Assembly (NCBI RefSeq): GCF_008180195.1
Contig: NZ_VTAV01000008.1
Location: 113,334 to 177,333 of the forward strand
Length of the DNA stretch: 64,000 bases
Origin: Sphingobacterium phlebotomi
GTDB lineage: Bacteria > Bacteroidota > Bacteroidia > Sphingobacteriales > Sphingobacteriaceae
Direction: 5' to 3'
Shown here: positions 35,342 to 44,637 of the stretch, piece after piece
Layout of the letters: each line of letters starts with the position of its first letter
Numbering within the stretch: position 1 is the first letter of the stretch
The notes under the pieces: generated by a model
The model's database searches: none
What the model saw: only the letters and a program-made list of their open reading frames with translations
Told to the model about the DNA's origin: nothing
Made by a program: the position numbers and the translations under genes

Positions 35342-36517
35342 TTAGTCCTGAACTTCTCCCCAAAAGGTCATCTCCATCACTTGTGTATTTTGGGATCCGC
35401 CCCATGTATCGAGCACATACCAACGTATATATTGTACAGGTGGAAGACCCCGCGGAAAGTTCCATTCTTCTCCATTGTAATGTCCATAATTTCGATCATC
35501 ATCCGTTAAGACACCTAAAGGTTCGCCTGAGGGTTTAAACGAATCAAACTCGCCCAACAATATCCATGTACCAAAATTCTCATTTACATTCGGAGAAATG
35601 GATCCCCATAACTGAAACTTCTTAGGATGTGCAAAGTTGTAGAGCAAATTAGGCTCTAGCCTGTTGTTAATTTTGAAACGACTGAGCTTGGCCACTTGCC
35701 CCATATTGAAGGTATTGTCGTGTGTATAGCTGGCATATCCTCCTGATCCGGGTGCAATTGTACCATTCCACAGGTTTTCTATCGCCCACTCGCCGGCCTG
35801 ATAAGCATTGTACGGTATTCCCGGTGGATTCCAACGGGTAAACTTCGATTTGTCCAACTGTTCTTCAAACATCGGCGTCGCACTTACATACAGCGTATCC
35901 GACAAATTATCCCAGCGATCCCTAAAATATAACCCGAAAATGCGCTCTTCAGGACTGAACCCCCTTACATTCGCACTTCCCTCTACGGCACCCGAGTAAA
36001 ATCGATCAGCTTCCGACCACTCTTCTACGCCATACTCCGCTGTAGTCGTCATCACAGTCAACACCACCTCCGATTCGTGTGGATTCTCCCATTCGATGTG
36101 TATACCTCCAAAATCATCGATGACGGTCACTCCTTCGATGAGATCAAATACCGGTGCGTCTAAAGGTTGGATATCGACTGTTACAGGCGTAGAGGCATTA
36201 TCGCTCTTGTCATACGCGATGAGTTCAATTTGCTGGGCTTGAGATTTTCCGAAGCCATCCAATGTTATTTTCCGATTAAAGACGGATGATTTTTGCTCTT
36301 TCGTCTGACCGTTGATTGTGTACACCGCTTTGACGTAGGAAAAATCTTCATCAGTCGGTATGGTATAGTGGATAACACTTCCGCCCGGGATATTCTCCAC
36401 TGAAGCTCCCGACACTGGTCCCGGTGGAACATCGTCCATCGCATACTGGCCGATATAATCTTCTCCACATCCCCAAACTAGGAGCAGTAAGATCAGATAT
36501 AATATATTTTTTTTCAT
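35342..36517 (-). CDS. DUF4959/DUF5126/DUF5000-type surface glycan-binding lipoprotein
   Basis: 391 residues with lipobox VWGC (Cys17). Three beta modules: a DUF4959-like N-terminus (PPGPVSGASVENIPGGSVIHY), a middle fibronectin-like DUF5126 part, and a C-terminal galactose-binding-like DUF5000 domain (LSRFKINNRLEPNLLYNFAHPKKFQLW region, about 275-388). This architecture is common next to SusD and is thought to bind polysaccharide at the cell surface. It follows SusD by 35 bp. Confidence 0.88.
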   Translation of the reverse strand: MKKNILYLILLLLVWGCGEDYIGQYAMDDVPPGPVSGASVENIPGGSVIHYTIPTDEDFSYVKAVYTINGQTKEQKSSVFNRKITLDGFGKSQAQQIELIAYDKSDNASTPVTVDIQPLDAPVFDLIEGVTVIDDFGGIHIEWENPHESEVVLTVMTTTAEYGVEEWSEADRFYSGAVEGSANVRGFSPEERIFGLYFRDRWDNLSDTLYVSATPMFEEQLDKSKFTRWNPPGIPYNAYQAGEWAIENLWNGTIAPGSGGYASYTHDNTFNMGQVAKLSRFKINNRLEPNLLYNFAHPKKFQLWGSISPNVNENFGTWILLGEFDSFKPSGEPLGVLTDDDRNYGHYNGEEWNFPRGLPPVQYIRWYVLDTWGGSQNTQVMEMTFWGEVQD

Positions 36518-36552
36518 CGTTATATCGTATTATATGATTTCTATTTTCCTAT

Positions 36553-38481
36553 TTACCATCCTGGATTCTGCAGCAGGTTTGTATTCCGTAGCATCTCATC
36601 CTGCATAATTGGCCACAATATATCCCGTAATGTATACTGACTGCGGTTGTGTGTAATTACCTGATAAAATTCCTGCGGTGTTTCACCTGCTATATTCCAC
36701 CCCCGAACAGGTTGGTTCATATACTGGATTGATTTCTTCCACCTTCGCAGATCCCAAAAGCGTTGCCCTTCAAAGGCTAGTTCAATATTCCGTTCCTGAT
36801 GGATAATCTCCCTCATTCCTTCTTTTGTAGTTGGCTTTTGTGGAAACCTAGAGTGCTGCGTCCAAGAGTCCACAACACCACTTAGACCGGCCCGTTGCCG
36901 AATAAGATCGATATAGTGGTATACATTTGCGTCAGGTGACGACAAACTTTCGTTGAGTGCCTCTGCACGGAGTAAATACAAATCTGCCAGACGAAACAAT
37001 GGGAAATCGAAACGCATACCGACATACGCATCCTTACCTGTATAGGCCGATCGATAATTCGACAGCTTTTTGATATAATAACCTGTGGTCGAATAACGCT
37101 GGTTACCGATCATCCCTCCGGTCATGGATTTGGCTCTGAGATTCAAAGGCCATTGTGCATTCTCATCTGTTCTTCCTAAACCAAACCACCAACCGCCATC
37201 GACACCCAAGGAACCGTAAAACCGAGGCTCTCGGTTCAGGTGCAAACCGATCGTACGGTAGCCCGGTTGCATATATGCTTCCTGATCTGCCGGAACAAAC
37301 GTCAAGGTCATACGATCGTCATAGGCATAATCCACATCCTCTTCTATCGGCACCCCATTGTTCGAATAAAACAATTCGGCCATCTTCAGTGTGGGTATAA
37401 ACCACTGGTACACTATATTTTGATGATCAGCGTGCAGTCGGGGTATCGTGCGCAATTCCAATCCAAGATCTTGGAGATTTGGGCTACTGCTGTTAAAATC
37501 GGATAAACTCCAGATCCGTTCCTCATTGAATTTATCAGCTATAATCTGCCCAACCTGTATGACGCCGAGTGTCTCATTACTGACATTAAAAGTCGTCTGA
37601 TGATGATATAATCTAATCCCGGCCTCATGTGCAATATCAATAGCTTCTTGGGCCGCCTCAGCAGCTAATATCCACTTATTGGGATCTTCGACCGGATTAA
37701 ACAGCACTATTCCACGCTTGTCGATCATATTTGCATAATCCTGATTACCGTTGAAAAACGGACTCGCTGCCGTAACCAATACTTTGGTCTTAATCGCTGC
37801 CGCAACCGGTCTGGTGATACGACCTGCATCGGACACCGAATTATCCACTTCCAAATCCAAATTTGGTATGGCTTCGTCCAATAACTGTACGATGTACGCC
37901 ACGACCTCATCTATGGGCTCCCTATAGACCATTAATTCTTCTGAAGGAGCGGTGGCCGGTATATTTTCCCTTGCAATGGGAATGGGTCCATATAGTTGCA
38001 TGAGATAGAAATGATAGTAGGCTTTCAACGTCTTTACCTCAGCAATCCATTTTTCTCGCTCGAAACTGTCCAGATCCCGTGCTTTGTGTACATTGGCAAT
38101 AAATGTATTACAATCCCGAATAGCTTTCCATAGCGCAGACCCACCTTCAATATTATGCCAATAACTATACAACGGCCTCGTCACATTATTTCCATTAATC
38201 GCCAATTCTCGGTAGTATTGTCTCCAACGTTCTTGGGCACCACCATCAATAAACTGGTGAATCCAAAGATCATCACCGGCGGCAAAGCCGGGATCATAAC
38301 GTGTTCCATTTCGGGGAATTTGATTATAACAAGTCGCTAATGCCCTTTGGGCACTCACCCTGTCCTTATAAGCATCGTCCATTGTGGCTATATTATCCGG
38401 GACAACATCCAGATATTTTTGGCAACCATACAACGAAATACTTACGATAATGGTTAAAACTATTTTTATTAATGATCTCAT
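36553..38481 (-). CDS. SusD/RagB-family glycan-binding lipoprotein (PUL 2)
   Basis: 642 residues from the ATG at 38481, chosen because a lipoprotein signal then begins directly (MRSLIKIVLTI, lipobox LYGC, Cys20). Longer than the PUL 1 SusD by about 150 residues, with inserts around 300-450. C-terminal family motif NIELAFEGQRFWDLRRWKK is present. The gene starts 13 bp after the SusC stop. Confidence 0.94.
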   Translation of the reverse strand: MRSLIKIVLTIIVSISLYGCQKYLDVVPDNIATMDDAYKDRVSAQRALATCYNQIPRNGTRYDPGFAAGDDLWIHQFIDGGAQERWRQYYRELAINGNNVTRPLYSYWHNIEGGSALWKAIRDCNTFIANVHKARDLDSFEREKWIAEVKTLKAYYHFYLMQLYGPIPIARENIPATAPSEELMVYREPIDEVVAYIVQLLDEAIPNLDLEVDNSVSDAGRITRPVAAAIKTKVLVTAASPFFNGNQDYANMIDKRGIVLFNPVEDPNKWILAAEAAQEAIDIAHEAGIRLYHHQTTFNVSNETLGVIQVGQIIADKFNEERIWSLSDFNSSSPNLQDLGLELRTIPRLHADHQNIVYQWFIPTLKMAELFYSNNGVPIEEDVDYAYDDRMTLTFVPADQEAYMQPGYRTIGLHLNREPRFYGSLGVDGGWWFGLGRTDENAQWPLNLRAKSMTGGMIGNQRYSTTGYYIKKLSNYRSAYTGKDAYVGMRFDFPLFRLADLYLLRAEALNESLSSPDANVYHYIDLIRQRAGLSGVVDSWTQHSRFPQKPTTKEGMREIIHQERNIELAFEGQRFWDLRRWKKSIQYMNQPVRGWNIAGETPQEFYQVITHNRSQYTLRDILWPIMQDEMLRNTNLLQNPGW

Positions 38482-38494
38482 AACTGACACATAA

Positions 38495-41400
38495 TTATAG
38501 TGAACACTGAATTCCAAAATTGTACACCTGTTGCAGGGGATACCCTAAACCGTTACCTCCCATTTCCACATCCCAAAGCTTGAACTTGGAAAAATTATAC
38601 AAATTGGTCCCGTTTATATACATTCTTATCTTCTCTATACCAATTCTTCGGGTCAAAGTTTCTTTGAAAGTATATCCCAATTCAACCTGTTTGATCCGCA
38701 AAAATGACCCGTTACGCATAAACCAGGTACTCACTCTGTTATTATTTGTACTGGCGATATCGCTCAATCGTGGCCAAAGTGCTTTCAAATTTCTATTATC
38801 TTCAGACCAATGATCATCCACATAGGCTTGGAGCAGCTGATTTTTCTGTCCGGTAGCTAAGGAAACGAAAGGAGCTGTTTCAGCGGCATCTATCCAGAAG
38901 GAAGATTTGGCAGACCCTTGAAAGAAAGAAGAGAAATCTACACCTTTGTACCCCAATGAGAATCCAAAACCATAAGTCATCCGAGGTATGGTAGGATAAC
39001 CAATAGGCACCATATCCAGATTCGTGATTACGCCATCCTGATCAATATCCTTATACTTGATGTCGCCGCCTAATACCTCGCCAAACTGCTGCGGCGAATT
39101 ATAGACCTCCTCATCATCGATAAACAAGCGTTCGGCCACAAAACCAAACTGCTGTCCGAGGGGTATGCCCACACGGGAGCGCCACGGAAATGCGCTGTAA
39201 TCAGGTTCTTCATATTTGATATATTTACCTTCCGCATAGGTAAAATTCCCCCGGCCTGAGACAAACCAACCATTGGCAAAGTTCTTATTCGCCTCCAAGG
39301 AAATGTCTATCCCTTTACTCTCTGCTTCGCCCACATTCGCTTGCGGCAAAACAGCCACACCCATTGTATTCGGCGTATGTGCCCGTGTCATTAAGATATT
39401 GTATCGATGCTCTTTGTACAGATCCACAACAAGATTAGCCATATTGAAAAGTCCTATCTCCGCACTCAGATTTAATTTCCGTGATGTCTCCCAGGTAATA
39501 TCCCGGTTCTCCAGACGTCCTTCCGTCACGCCATTTATCCTGTTTCCAAATTCGGATCCAAAGGTATACCCCGCCGCCGATACGTTCGGATTGATTTCCG
39601 ACAAATAGAAAAACCTATCTTCCAGACTACCGATGGCATCATTCCCTACCAGGCCATAGGTTCCACGCAACTTCAGATTAGATATGATCCGCTGTATATT
39701 GCCTTTCCAAAAAGGTTCTCTCGACACATACCAAGCGCCCCCCACGGATGGGAAGAAGCCAAAACGATGCTCTTTAGCAAAACGTTCGGAACCATTATAA
39801 CCAAAGTTCCCTTCCAAAAAGTATTTATCTTGAAAGGCATAGGTAAAACGCCCAGCTAATCCTAGGTTTCTTCTGGCTAGTGAATTTTGTAAGCTACCGG
39901 CATTCGCAGAAATTTTATTCTGCATATTATAGACCAACATACCACTGACCGAATGGTCTGTCCTAATATCTGTGCTGTAGCTCAAAATACCCTGAAAATA
40001 ATCTTCGGAAGTGATCTGTTTGGAATCCTCGGTATAGGTCAGGTACTCGTGCGCAGTTGTCGGATTAAGATTGTTTAATATATATTCACCTGTCTGCTTG
40101 TCATAAGCTGATAAAATATAATAAAACGGCGTATACGTACGGGATACCTGATAATAATTGTACCGTGTGGTATTGTACATCCCACTGGCTTTCAATCCGG
40201 GTAAGATGAAATCCAGATCCTGTTTGACTTCAAATTGGGCTAAAAACATGGCATTGGTATAATCACGATATCCCCTCATGAGATTCGCATAAGGATTTAA
40301 ATACTCTCCTGCGCCAGCATTTCCAAATAAGATATGTTCCGTTGTGAGATTCTTAGCATCCGGCTCATAATAGGCGGGAAATAATACCGGATCCGTACGG
40401 ATAATCTGTCTATAAAAGTCTGCGCCTGTACCTAAGGGGCCTGTATAGTCTGTCCAGGTCGAATTGAGACGAACAATCGCTTCGGTCGTTTTGGTCAGGT
40501 TGATATTCACATTGGAACGTAGTCCATACGTTTTCAGATCAATACCGTTGTTAAAGTTGTTGCGGTTATCTACTTTGAGCATACCGTTATCCTTATTGTA
40601 AGTCGCAGCTACATAATAACGTGCGACCTTTCCACCACCATTCACATTTAAGTTGAGCCGATTATTAAAGGTCCGGTCTTTTAACAATAAAGATTGCCAA
40701 TCTGTTGCCGGATAAATCATCGGATCTTCACCAGCCATAGTCCGTTCTATTTTTTCCCATTGATACTGTCGTGTTCTTCCCCGCGTTAAACTCGACTCAT
40801 TTGCCAGATTCATGTACGTAATCGGATCGGCCAATTCAATATTTCGCGTAGGTTGTGAAGCCGATGTTTCATAACGTAAGGAAATACTTGCTTTTCCCTC
40901 ACGGCCTTCTTTGGTGGTAATCAAGATAACACCATTAGCCCCTCTCGCACCATATAAAGACGTGGCTGTCGCGTCTTTCATAATGGAGAAGCTCGCCAAA
41001 TCATCGACTTGCAAACGTGCCAACTCACTGGCCGGTACTTCTACCCCATCCACCAAGATCAGGGGGCGATTGGAATACCCAAAACTGGTTACTCCACGAA
41101 TAAAAAAGTCTGCGTTATCAGCGCCCGGCTCTCCACTTTGTTGGAAAGCGATCAAACCGGCGACACGGCCCGCCAAAGCAGTTGTCAGGTTACTCGATGG
41201 CACTTTCAACTCACTAGGCCTTACCGTCGTTATAGCCCCTACTACACTTTCCTTCTTCTGCTGACCAAATGCGACTACTGTTACTTCGTCCAGCTCATCC
41301 GTGACAGGCTGTAACGCCACATTGATTTCTGTCCGGCCCGCTACTAGAATCACCTGTGTTGTATAGCCGACATAGCTAAAGACAAGTTGTGCATCCCTGT

Positions 41401-41632
41401 CCACCATAATCTCATACCGTCCTTGCTCATCAGCCAGTACACCACGCGTGCTGCCTTGCACGGTTACTGTAGCTCCCTGTATGGGCTCCTCTTTCTCATT
41501 CAAAATCTGTCCTTTTAAAAGATGCTCTGTTTCCTGCGCGTGCAGCAAAGTAGAAACGCCTAGCAAAACAAGGATGCTTAGTAGTACCCTAGGATACCCC
41601 AAAATAAATGTTGCTTTTTTTAATGGTAGCAT
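38495..41632 (-). CDS. SusC/RagA-family TonB-dependent glycan transporter (PUL 2)
   Basis: 1045 residues from the ATG at 41632; an earlier in-frame start (41689) would place 19 hydrophilic residues before the signal. Carboxypeptidase-like domain (HLLKGQILNEKEEPIQGATV), TonB/plug region DEVTVVAFGQQKKESVVGAI, SusC motif MKDATATSLYGARGANGVILITTK and a barrel ending in FGIQCSL. No STN domain. First gene of the operon running down to 29205, with its own -7 box. Confidence 0.94.
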   Translation of the reverse strand: MLPLKKATFILGYPRVLLSILVLLGVSTLLHAQETEHLLKGQILNEKEEPIQGATVTVQGSTRGVLADEQGRYEIMVDRDAQLVFSYVGYTTQVILVAGRTEINVALQPVTDELDEVTVVAFGQQKKESVVGAITTVRPSELKVPSSNLTTALAGRVAGLIAFQQSGEPGADNADFFIRGVTSFGYSNRPLILVDGVEVPASELARLQVDDLASFSIMKDATATSLYGARGANGVILITTKEGREGKASISLRYETSASQPTRNIELADPITYMNLANESSLTRGRTRQYQWEKIERTMAGEDPMIYPATDWQSLLLKDRTFNNRLNLNVNGGGKVARYYVAATYNKDNGMLKVDNRNNFNNGIDLKTYGLRSNVNINLTKTTEAIVRLNSTWTDYTGPLGTGADFYRQIIRTDPVLFPAYYEPDAKNLTTEHILFGNAGAGEYLNPYANLMRGYRDYTNAMFLAQFEVKQDLDFILPGLKASGMYNTTRYNYYQVSRTYTPFYYILSAYDKQTGEYILNNLNPTTAHEYLTYTEDSKQITSEDYFQGILSYSTDIRTDHSVSGMLVYNMQNKISANAGSLQNSLARRNLGLAGRFTYAFQDKYFLEGNFGYNGSERFAKEHRFGFFPSVGGAWYVSREPFWKGNIQRIISNLKLRGTYGLVGNDAIGSLEDRFFYLSEINPNVSAAGYTFGSEFGNRINGVTEGRLENRDITWETSRKLNLSAEIGLFNMANLVVDLYKEHRYNILMTRAHTPNTMGVAVLPQANVGEAESKGIDISLEANKNFANGWFVSGRGNFTYAEGKYIKYEEPDYSAFPWRSRVGIPLGQQFGFVAERLFIDDEEVYNSPQQFGEVLGGDIKYKDIDQDGVITNLDMVPIGYPTIPRMTYGFGFSLGYKGVDFSSFFQGSAKSSFWIDAAETAPFVSLATGQKNQLLQAYVDDHWSEDNRNLKALWPRLSDIASTNNNRVSTWFMRNGSFLRIKQVELGYTFKETLTRRIGIEKIRMYINGTNLYNFSKFKLWDVEMGGNGLGYPLQQVYNFGIQCSL

Positions 41633-41724
41633 TGGTTGAATTATTAGTATTTCTGTATTTAAGTTTAATTTATATAGCTCGTTAGTCAATTCAGGCTGGC
41701 CTTCTAACGCCCCCTTATACTATA

Positions 41725-41732
41725 CAAAGATA
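41725..41732 (-). promoter_or_regulatory. -7 box TATCTTTG for PUL 2
   Basis: Exact TAnnTTTG on the minus strand, 93 bp before the SusC ATG, so a leader of about 85 nt. No -33 TTTG visible. Long leaders are usual for SusC genes. Confidence 0.5.
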
Positions 41733-41920
41733 GAATCGTGTCTTCCACAGGACTACTATTATTATTCTCTTATATGATATTATATTTTAATCTCTGCTAT
41801 AAAATCTCGGTTTCTCTCCTATGGAATAGGAAAATTTAGATCAATATATTAGGTTATGCTACTTGACAAGCCAAGGAAAGTGTTATTTAATTGGTTACAT
41901 ATCATTTTAGTAGCGATTTT

Positions 41921-41956
41921 GAAAAAGAAAAAAGTCAATGCAGCTACATTGACTTT
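41921..41956 (-). terminator. Rho-independent terminator of the catabolic operon
   Basis: AAAGTCAATG (41931-41940) pairs with CATTGACTTT (41947-41956), loop of 6 nt; on the minus strand a T-rich tract follows. It lies 29 bp after the aldehyde dehydrogenase stop and separates that operon from PUL 2. Confidence 0.85.
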
Positions 41957-41984
41957 GTCCTCATGGCAGAAAAATAGATTATGC

Positions 41985-43427
41985 TTATCGCGTCGAAATA
42001 CCAAAATTGATATATTTCACTTCCATATATTCATCCAACCCATAGCGTGATCCTTCTCGGCCTACCCCGGATTCCTTTATCCCCCCAAACGGGGCTCCAG
42101 CAAAGGAAATTTTCCCCTCGTTCACACCCACCATACCTGCTTCAAGCGCTTCAGCAACACGCCAGCAGCGATGCACATTATTACTATAACAATAGGATGC
42201 TAAACCAAACTCCGTATCGTTCGCCATTTGGATAGCCTCTTCCTCCGAGGTAAATCTAAACAACGACGCCACCGGTCCAAATGTTTCCTCTTTGGCGATT
42301 AAAGCGTTTGATGGGACATCTGCAAGTACCGTAGGTTCGTAAAACAATTCTTTGATAACCTTCCCTCCCGTCAGTATACGAGCACCTTTGTCAACAGCAT
42401 CGGCTACATGTTCCTGCACTTTATCCAAGCCTTTTTTATTGATCAAAGGACCTATTTGTACGTCGTTGTCTAAGCCATTACCAACTTTCAACGCTTTTAC
42501 AGCTTCCGTTAATCGCTCGGAAAATTTGTCAAAAATGGAATCTTGTACTAAAAAACGATTTACAGCCACACAAGTCTGTCCGGCATTGCGAAACTTCGCA
42601 AACATGGCTCCCTCGATAGCAGCATCGATATCTGCATCTTCAAATACAATGAACGGCGCATTGCCACCAAGTTCCAAAGAAATCTTTTTCACATTTTCTG
42701 CGGCTTGCTTCATGAGCTGTTTTCCAACAGACGTTGATCCCGTAAAGGAAAGTTTTCTGATCAACGGATTTGTGCTTAATTCATACCCAATGCCCGAAGA
42801 ATCTGTTCCCGTCACAACGTTTAATACGCCGGCCGGCCATCCTGCCTTTTCCGCGAGAACAGCAAGGGCCAATGCTGTTAAAGGTGTCTGTGACGCCGGA
42901 CGGTGCACCACTGTGCAGCCTGCTGCAATAGCCGGGGCGATTTTTCTCGTGACCATCGCTAACGGGAAATTCCATGGTGTAATGGCAGCAACAACCCCCA
43001 CGCCCTGTTTAATGGTCAGTATTCTATTTGACATCTTCGATGCAGGCACGGTCTCCCCATAAGCCCGCTTGCTCTCCTCCGCAAACCACTGCACAAAAGA
43101 AGCACCATAATCAACTTCCCCCAGGCTATCCGTCAATGCTTTTCCAGACTCCAATGTAATTATCTCCGCCAGCTCCTGCTTATGTTCCATGATCAATCGA
43201 TACCACTCTTCTAACATAGCAGCACGCTGCCCCACATCACTCACCTTAAAAGAGCACCAAGCTTTATATGCTACGTCTACTGCTTCATGTACGTTGGATA
43301 CCGTTAGATTCGTTACTTTTTCAATAACGGTCCCCGTAGCTGGGTTTACGACATCAAATGTATCTGTGCCTCCTACCCATTGTCCATTGACAAAGGCTTT
43401 ATTTATCATTAATTCATTTAATCCCAT
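41985..43427 (-). CDS. Succinate-semialdehyde-type aldehyde dehydrogenase
   Basis: 480 residues from the ATG at 43427 (one more start lies 8 codons earlier). Catalytic Cys286 (FRNAGQTCVAVNRF) and Glu252 (SLELGGNAPF) are present, and GFTGSTSVGKQ-type Rossmann sequence. The family motif KPAE, which contacts the cofactor ribose, reads RPAS here (VVHRPASQTP). Probably oxidises a small semialdehyde to the acid with NAD(P). Last gene of the eight-gene catabolic operon, after a 118-bp gap. Confidence 0.9.
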   Translation of the reverse strand: MGLNELMINKAFVNGQWVGGTDTFDVVNPATGTVIEKVTNLTVSNVHEAVDVAYKAWCSFKVSDVGQRAAMLEEWYRLIMEHKQELAEIITLESGKALTDSLGEVDYGASFVQWFAEESKRAYGETVPASKMSNRILTIKQGVGVVAAITPWNFPLAMVTRKIAPAIAAGCTVVHRPASQTPLTALALAVLAEKAGWPAGVLNVVTGTDSSGIGYELSTNPLIRKLSFTGSTSVGKQLMKQAAENVKKISLELGGNAPFIVFEDADIDAAIEGAMFAKFRNAGQTCVAVNRFLVQDSIFDKFSERLTEAVKALKVGNGLDNDVQIGPLINKKGLDKVQEHVADAVDKGARILTGGKVIKELFYEPTVLADVPSNALIAKEETFGPVASLFRFTSEEEAIQMANDTEFGLASYCYSNNVHRCWRVAEALEAGMVGVNEGKISFAGAPFGGIKESGVGREGSRYGLDEYMEVKYINFGISTR

Positions 43428-43545
43428 CGTACAAATTTTTTCTATATCCAATACCTCTACTTTATCTTAAAAAGTAAAGGTACATTTCTTATAAAACTAT
43501 GGGCTTCGATAATTTGTTTTTATCGTTTATTGAAATAAATCAACG

Positions 43546-44637
43546 CTATCTCCTCCTCGCCACAACTTCCCATTCATCCACAACTTTTCCTTCTACAACT
43601 ACCAACAATTTATCATAGAGTGCCACTGTCGGGCAAATATGGATGGGCAGAGCATATAATACATCGCCTACTTGAAAGCGATGATTTACACCAGCTTTTA
43701 GTACGAGATGTTCTTCGCTATGGCTTACCGGTTTTAAATGAGGAGCATTTAGAAAAAATACCCTATTCTCCAATGGATTTTCGGATGCTATGGCTTTATA
43801 GCCCAAATCAACACAAATCGTATTTTCGGAGGGTAAAGAAACGACATGTGTCATCAGTACAGCTGCCGGAAGAAAATTTTGCTCCGGCAGCGTATCTGCA
43901 TACCCTTTATCCCATAACACGAATGTACCTGGACTGCATTCAACCTCCGGATATTGTGCATAAATCGGAAATGAGGGTGAACCGCCGATAACCACGCGGG
44001 GTTTCGTAAAACCTTCATCCAACAATCGCTCTATTAACCTAGCAATAGGCGCATAATTCCGATCACAAATATTTTTACGCTCTGCTATATCTATTTCGCG
44101 AACATGACCATCATACGCGTGAAACCCCTGCGCATTTAACCCAGCGATCTCGCTACTTAATCGGTATAGTTCGAAAGCATCATCCGGTAATATACCTGTA
44201 CGTCCCATACCAATATTAAGGTCGATGAATACATCTATCTGTATCTCGTTTTGAACAGCGATAGCCGAAAGTTTCTTTACCGCATCCGTATGATCCACAA
44301 TAGCTGAAAAACGCGTCTGGGGAAAATGCTGAACCAGTGTCACAAACCGCTGTAATTTCGCGCCATGTAGCGGATAAGCCAACAACACGTCCGGCGCACC
44401 ACACTCTCCCAGCATTTCCGCTTCGGCAATCGTGGCGCATTTAAACTTACGAATGCCTGCATCTAGCTGCAATTGGGTAATCTCTTTCGTTTTGTGCGTT
44501 TTGACATGCGGACGCAATCTATTGATATCATCAATCATGTCTTTAAGCACCTCGATATTGTGTCGGATACGATCCGGATAGACCAAGAGTGCCGGTGTAT
44601 CCACGTGTTCCGGTGTATGTAAATTATACCAATTCAT
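43546..44637 (-). CDS. DSD1-family PLP enzyme (D-serine dehydratase / D-threonine aldolase type)
   Basis: 363 residues from the ATG at 44637; the longer frame to 44730 runs inside the upstream gene. Alanine-racemase-like N-terminal barrel with the PLP lysine region RPHVKTHKTKEI, and a C-terminal domain with the metal-binding pair in LPIHICPTVALYD (HxC), typical of D-threonine aldolase and eukaryotic-type D-serine dehydratase. It would cleave or deaminate a D-3-hydroxy amino acid. Overlaps the ceramidase-like gene by 14 bp. A RidA gene in the same operon fits enamine release. Confidence 0.87.
   Translation of the reverse strand: MNWYNLHTPEHVDTPALLVYPDRIRHNIEVLKDMIDDINRLRPHVKTHKTKEITQLQLDAGIRKFKCATIAEAEMLGECGAPDVLLAYPLHGAKLQRFVTLVQHFPQTRFSAIVDHTDAVKKLSAIAVQNEIQIDVFIDLNIGMGRTGILPDDAFELYRLSSEIAGLNAQGFHAYDGHVREIDIAERKNICDRNYAPIARLIERLLDEGFTKPRVVIGGSPSFPIYAQYPEVECSPGTFVLWDKGYADTLPEQNFLPAAVLMTHVVSLPSENTICVDLGYKAIASENPLENRVFFLNAPHLKPVSHSEEHLVLKAGVNHRFQVGDVLYALPIHICPTVALYDKLLVVVEGKVVDEWEVVARRR

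Larger units (their letters stand above)
41633..41984. other. 352-bp intergenic region between the aldehyde dehydrogenase operon and PUL 2
   Basis: It holds, from left to right, the SusC leader and -7 box (41725-41732), about 180 bp of AT-rich sequence without a recognised feature, and the terminator of the catabolic operon (41921-41956). No gene-like reading frame was found. Confidence 0.6.
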
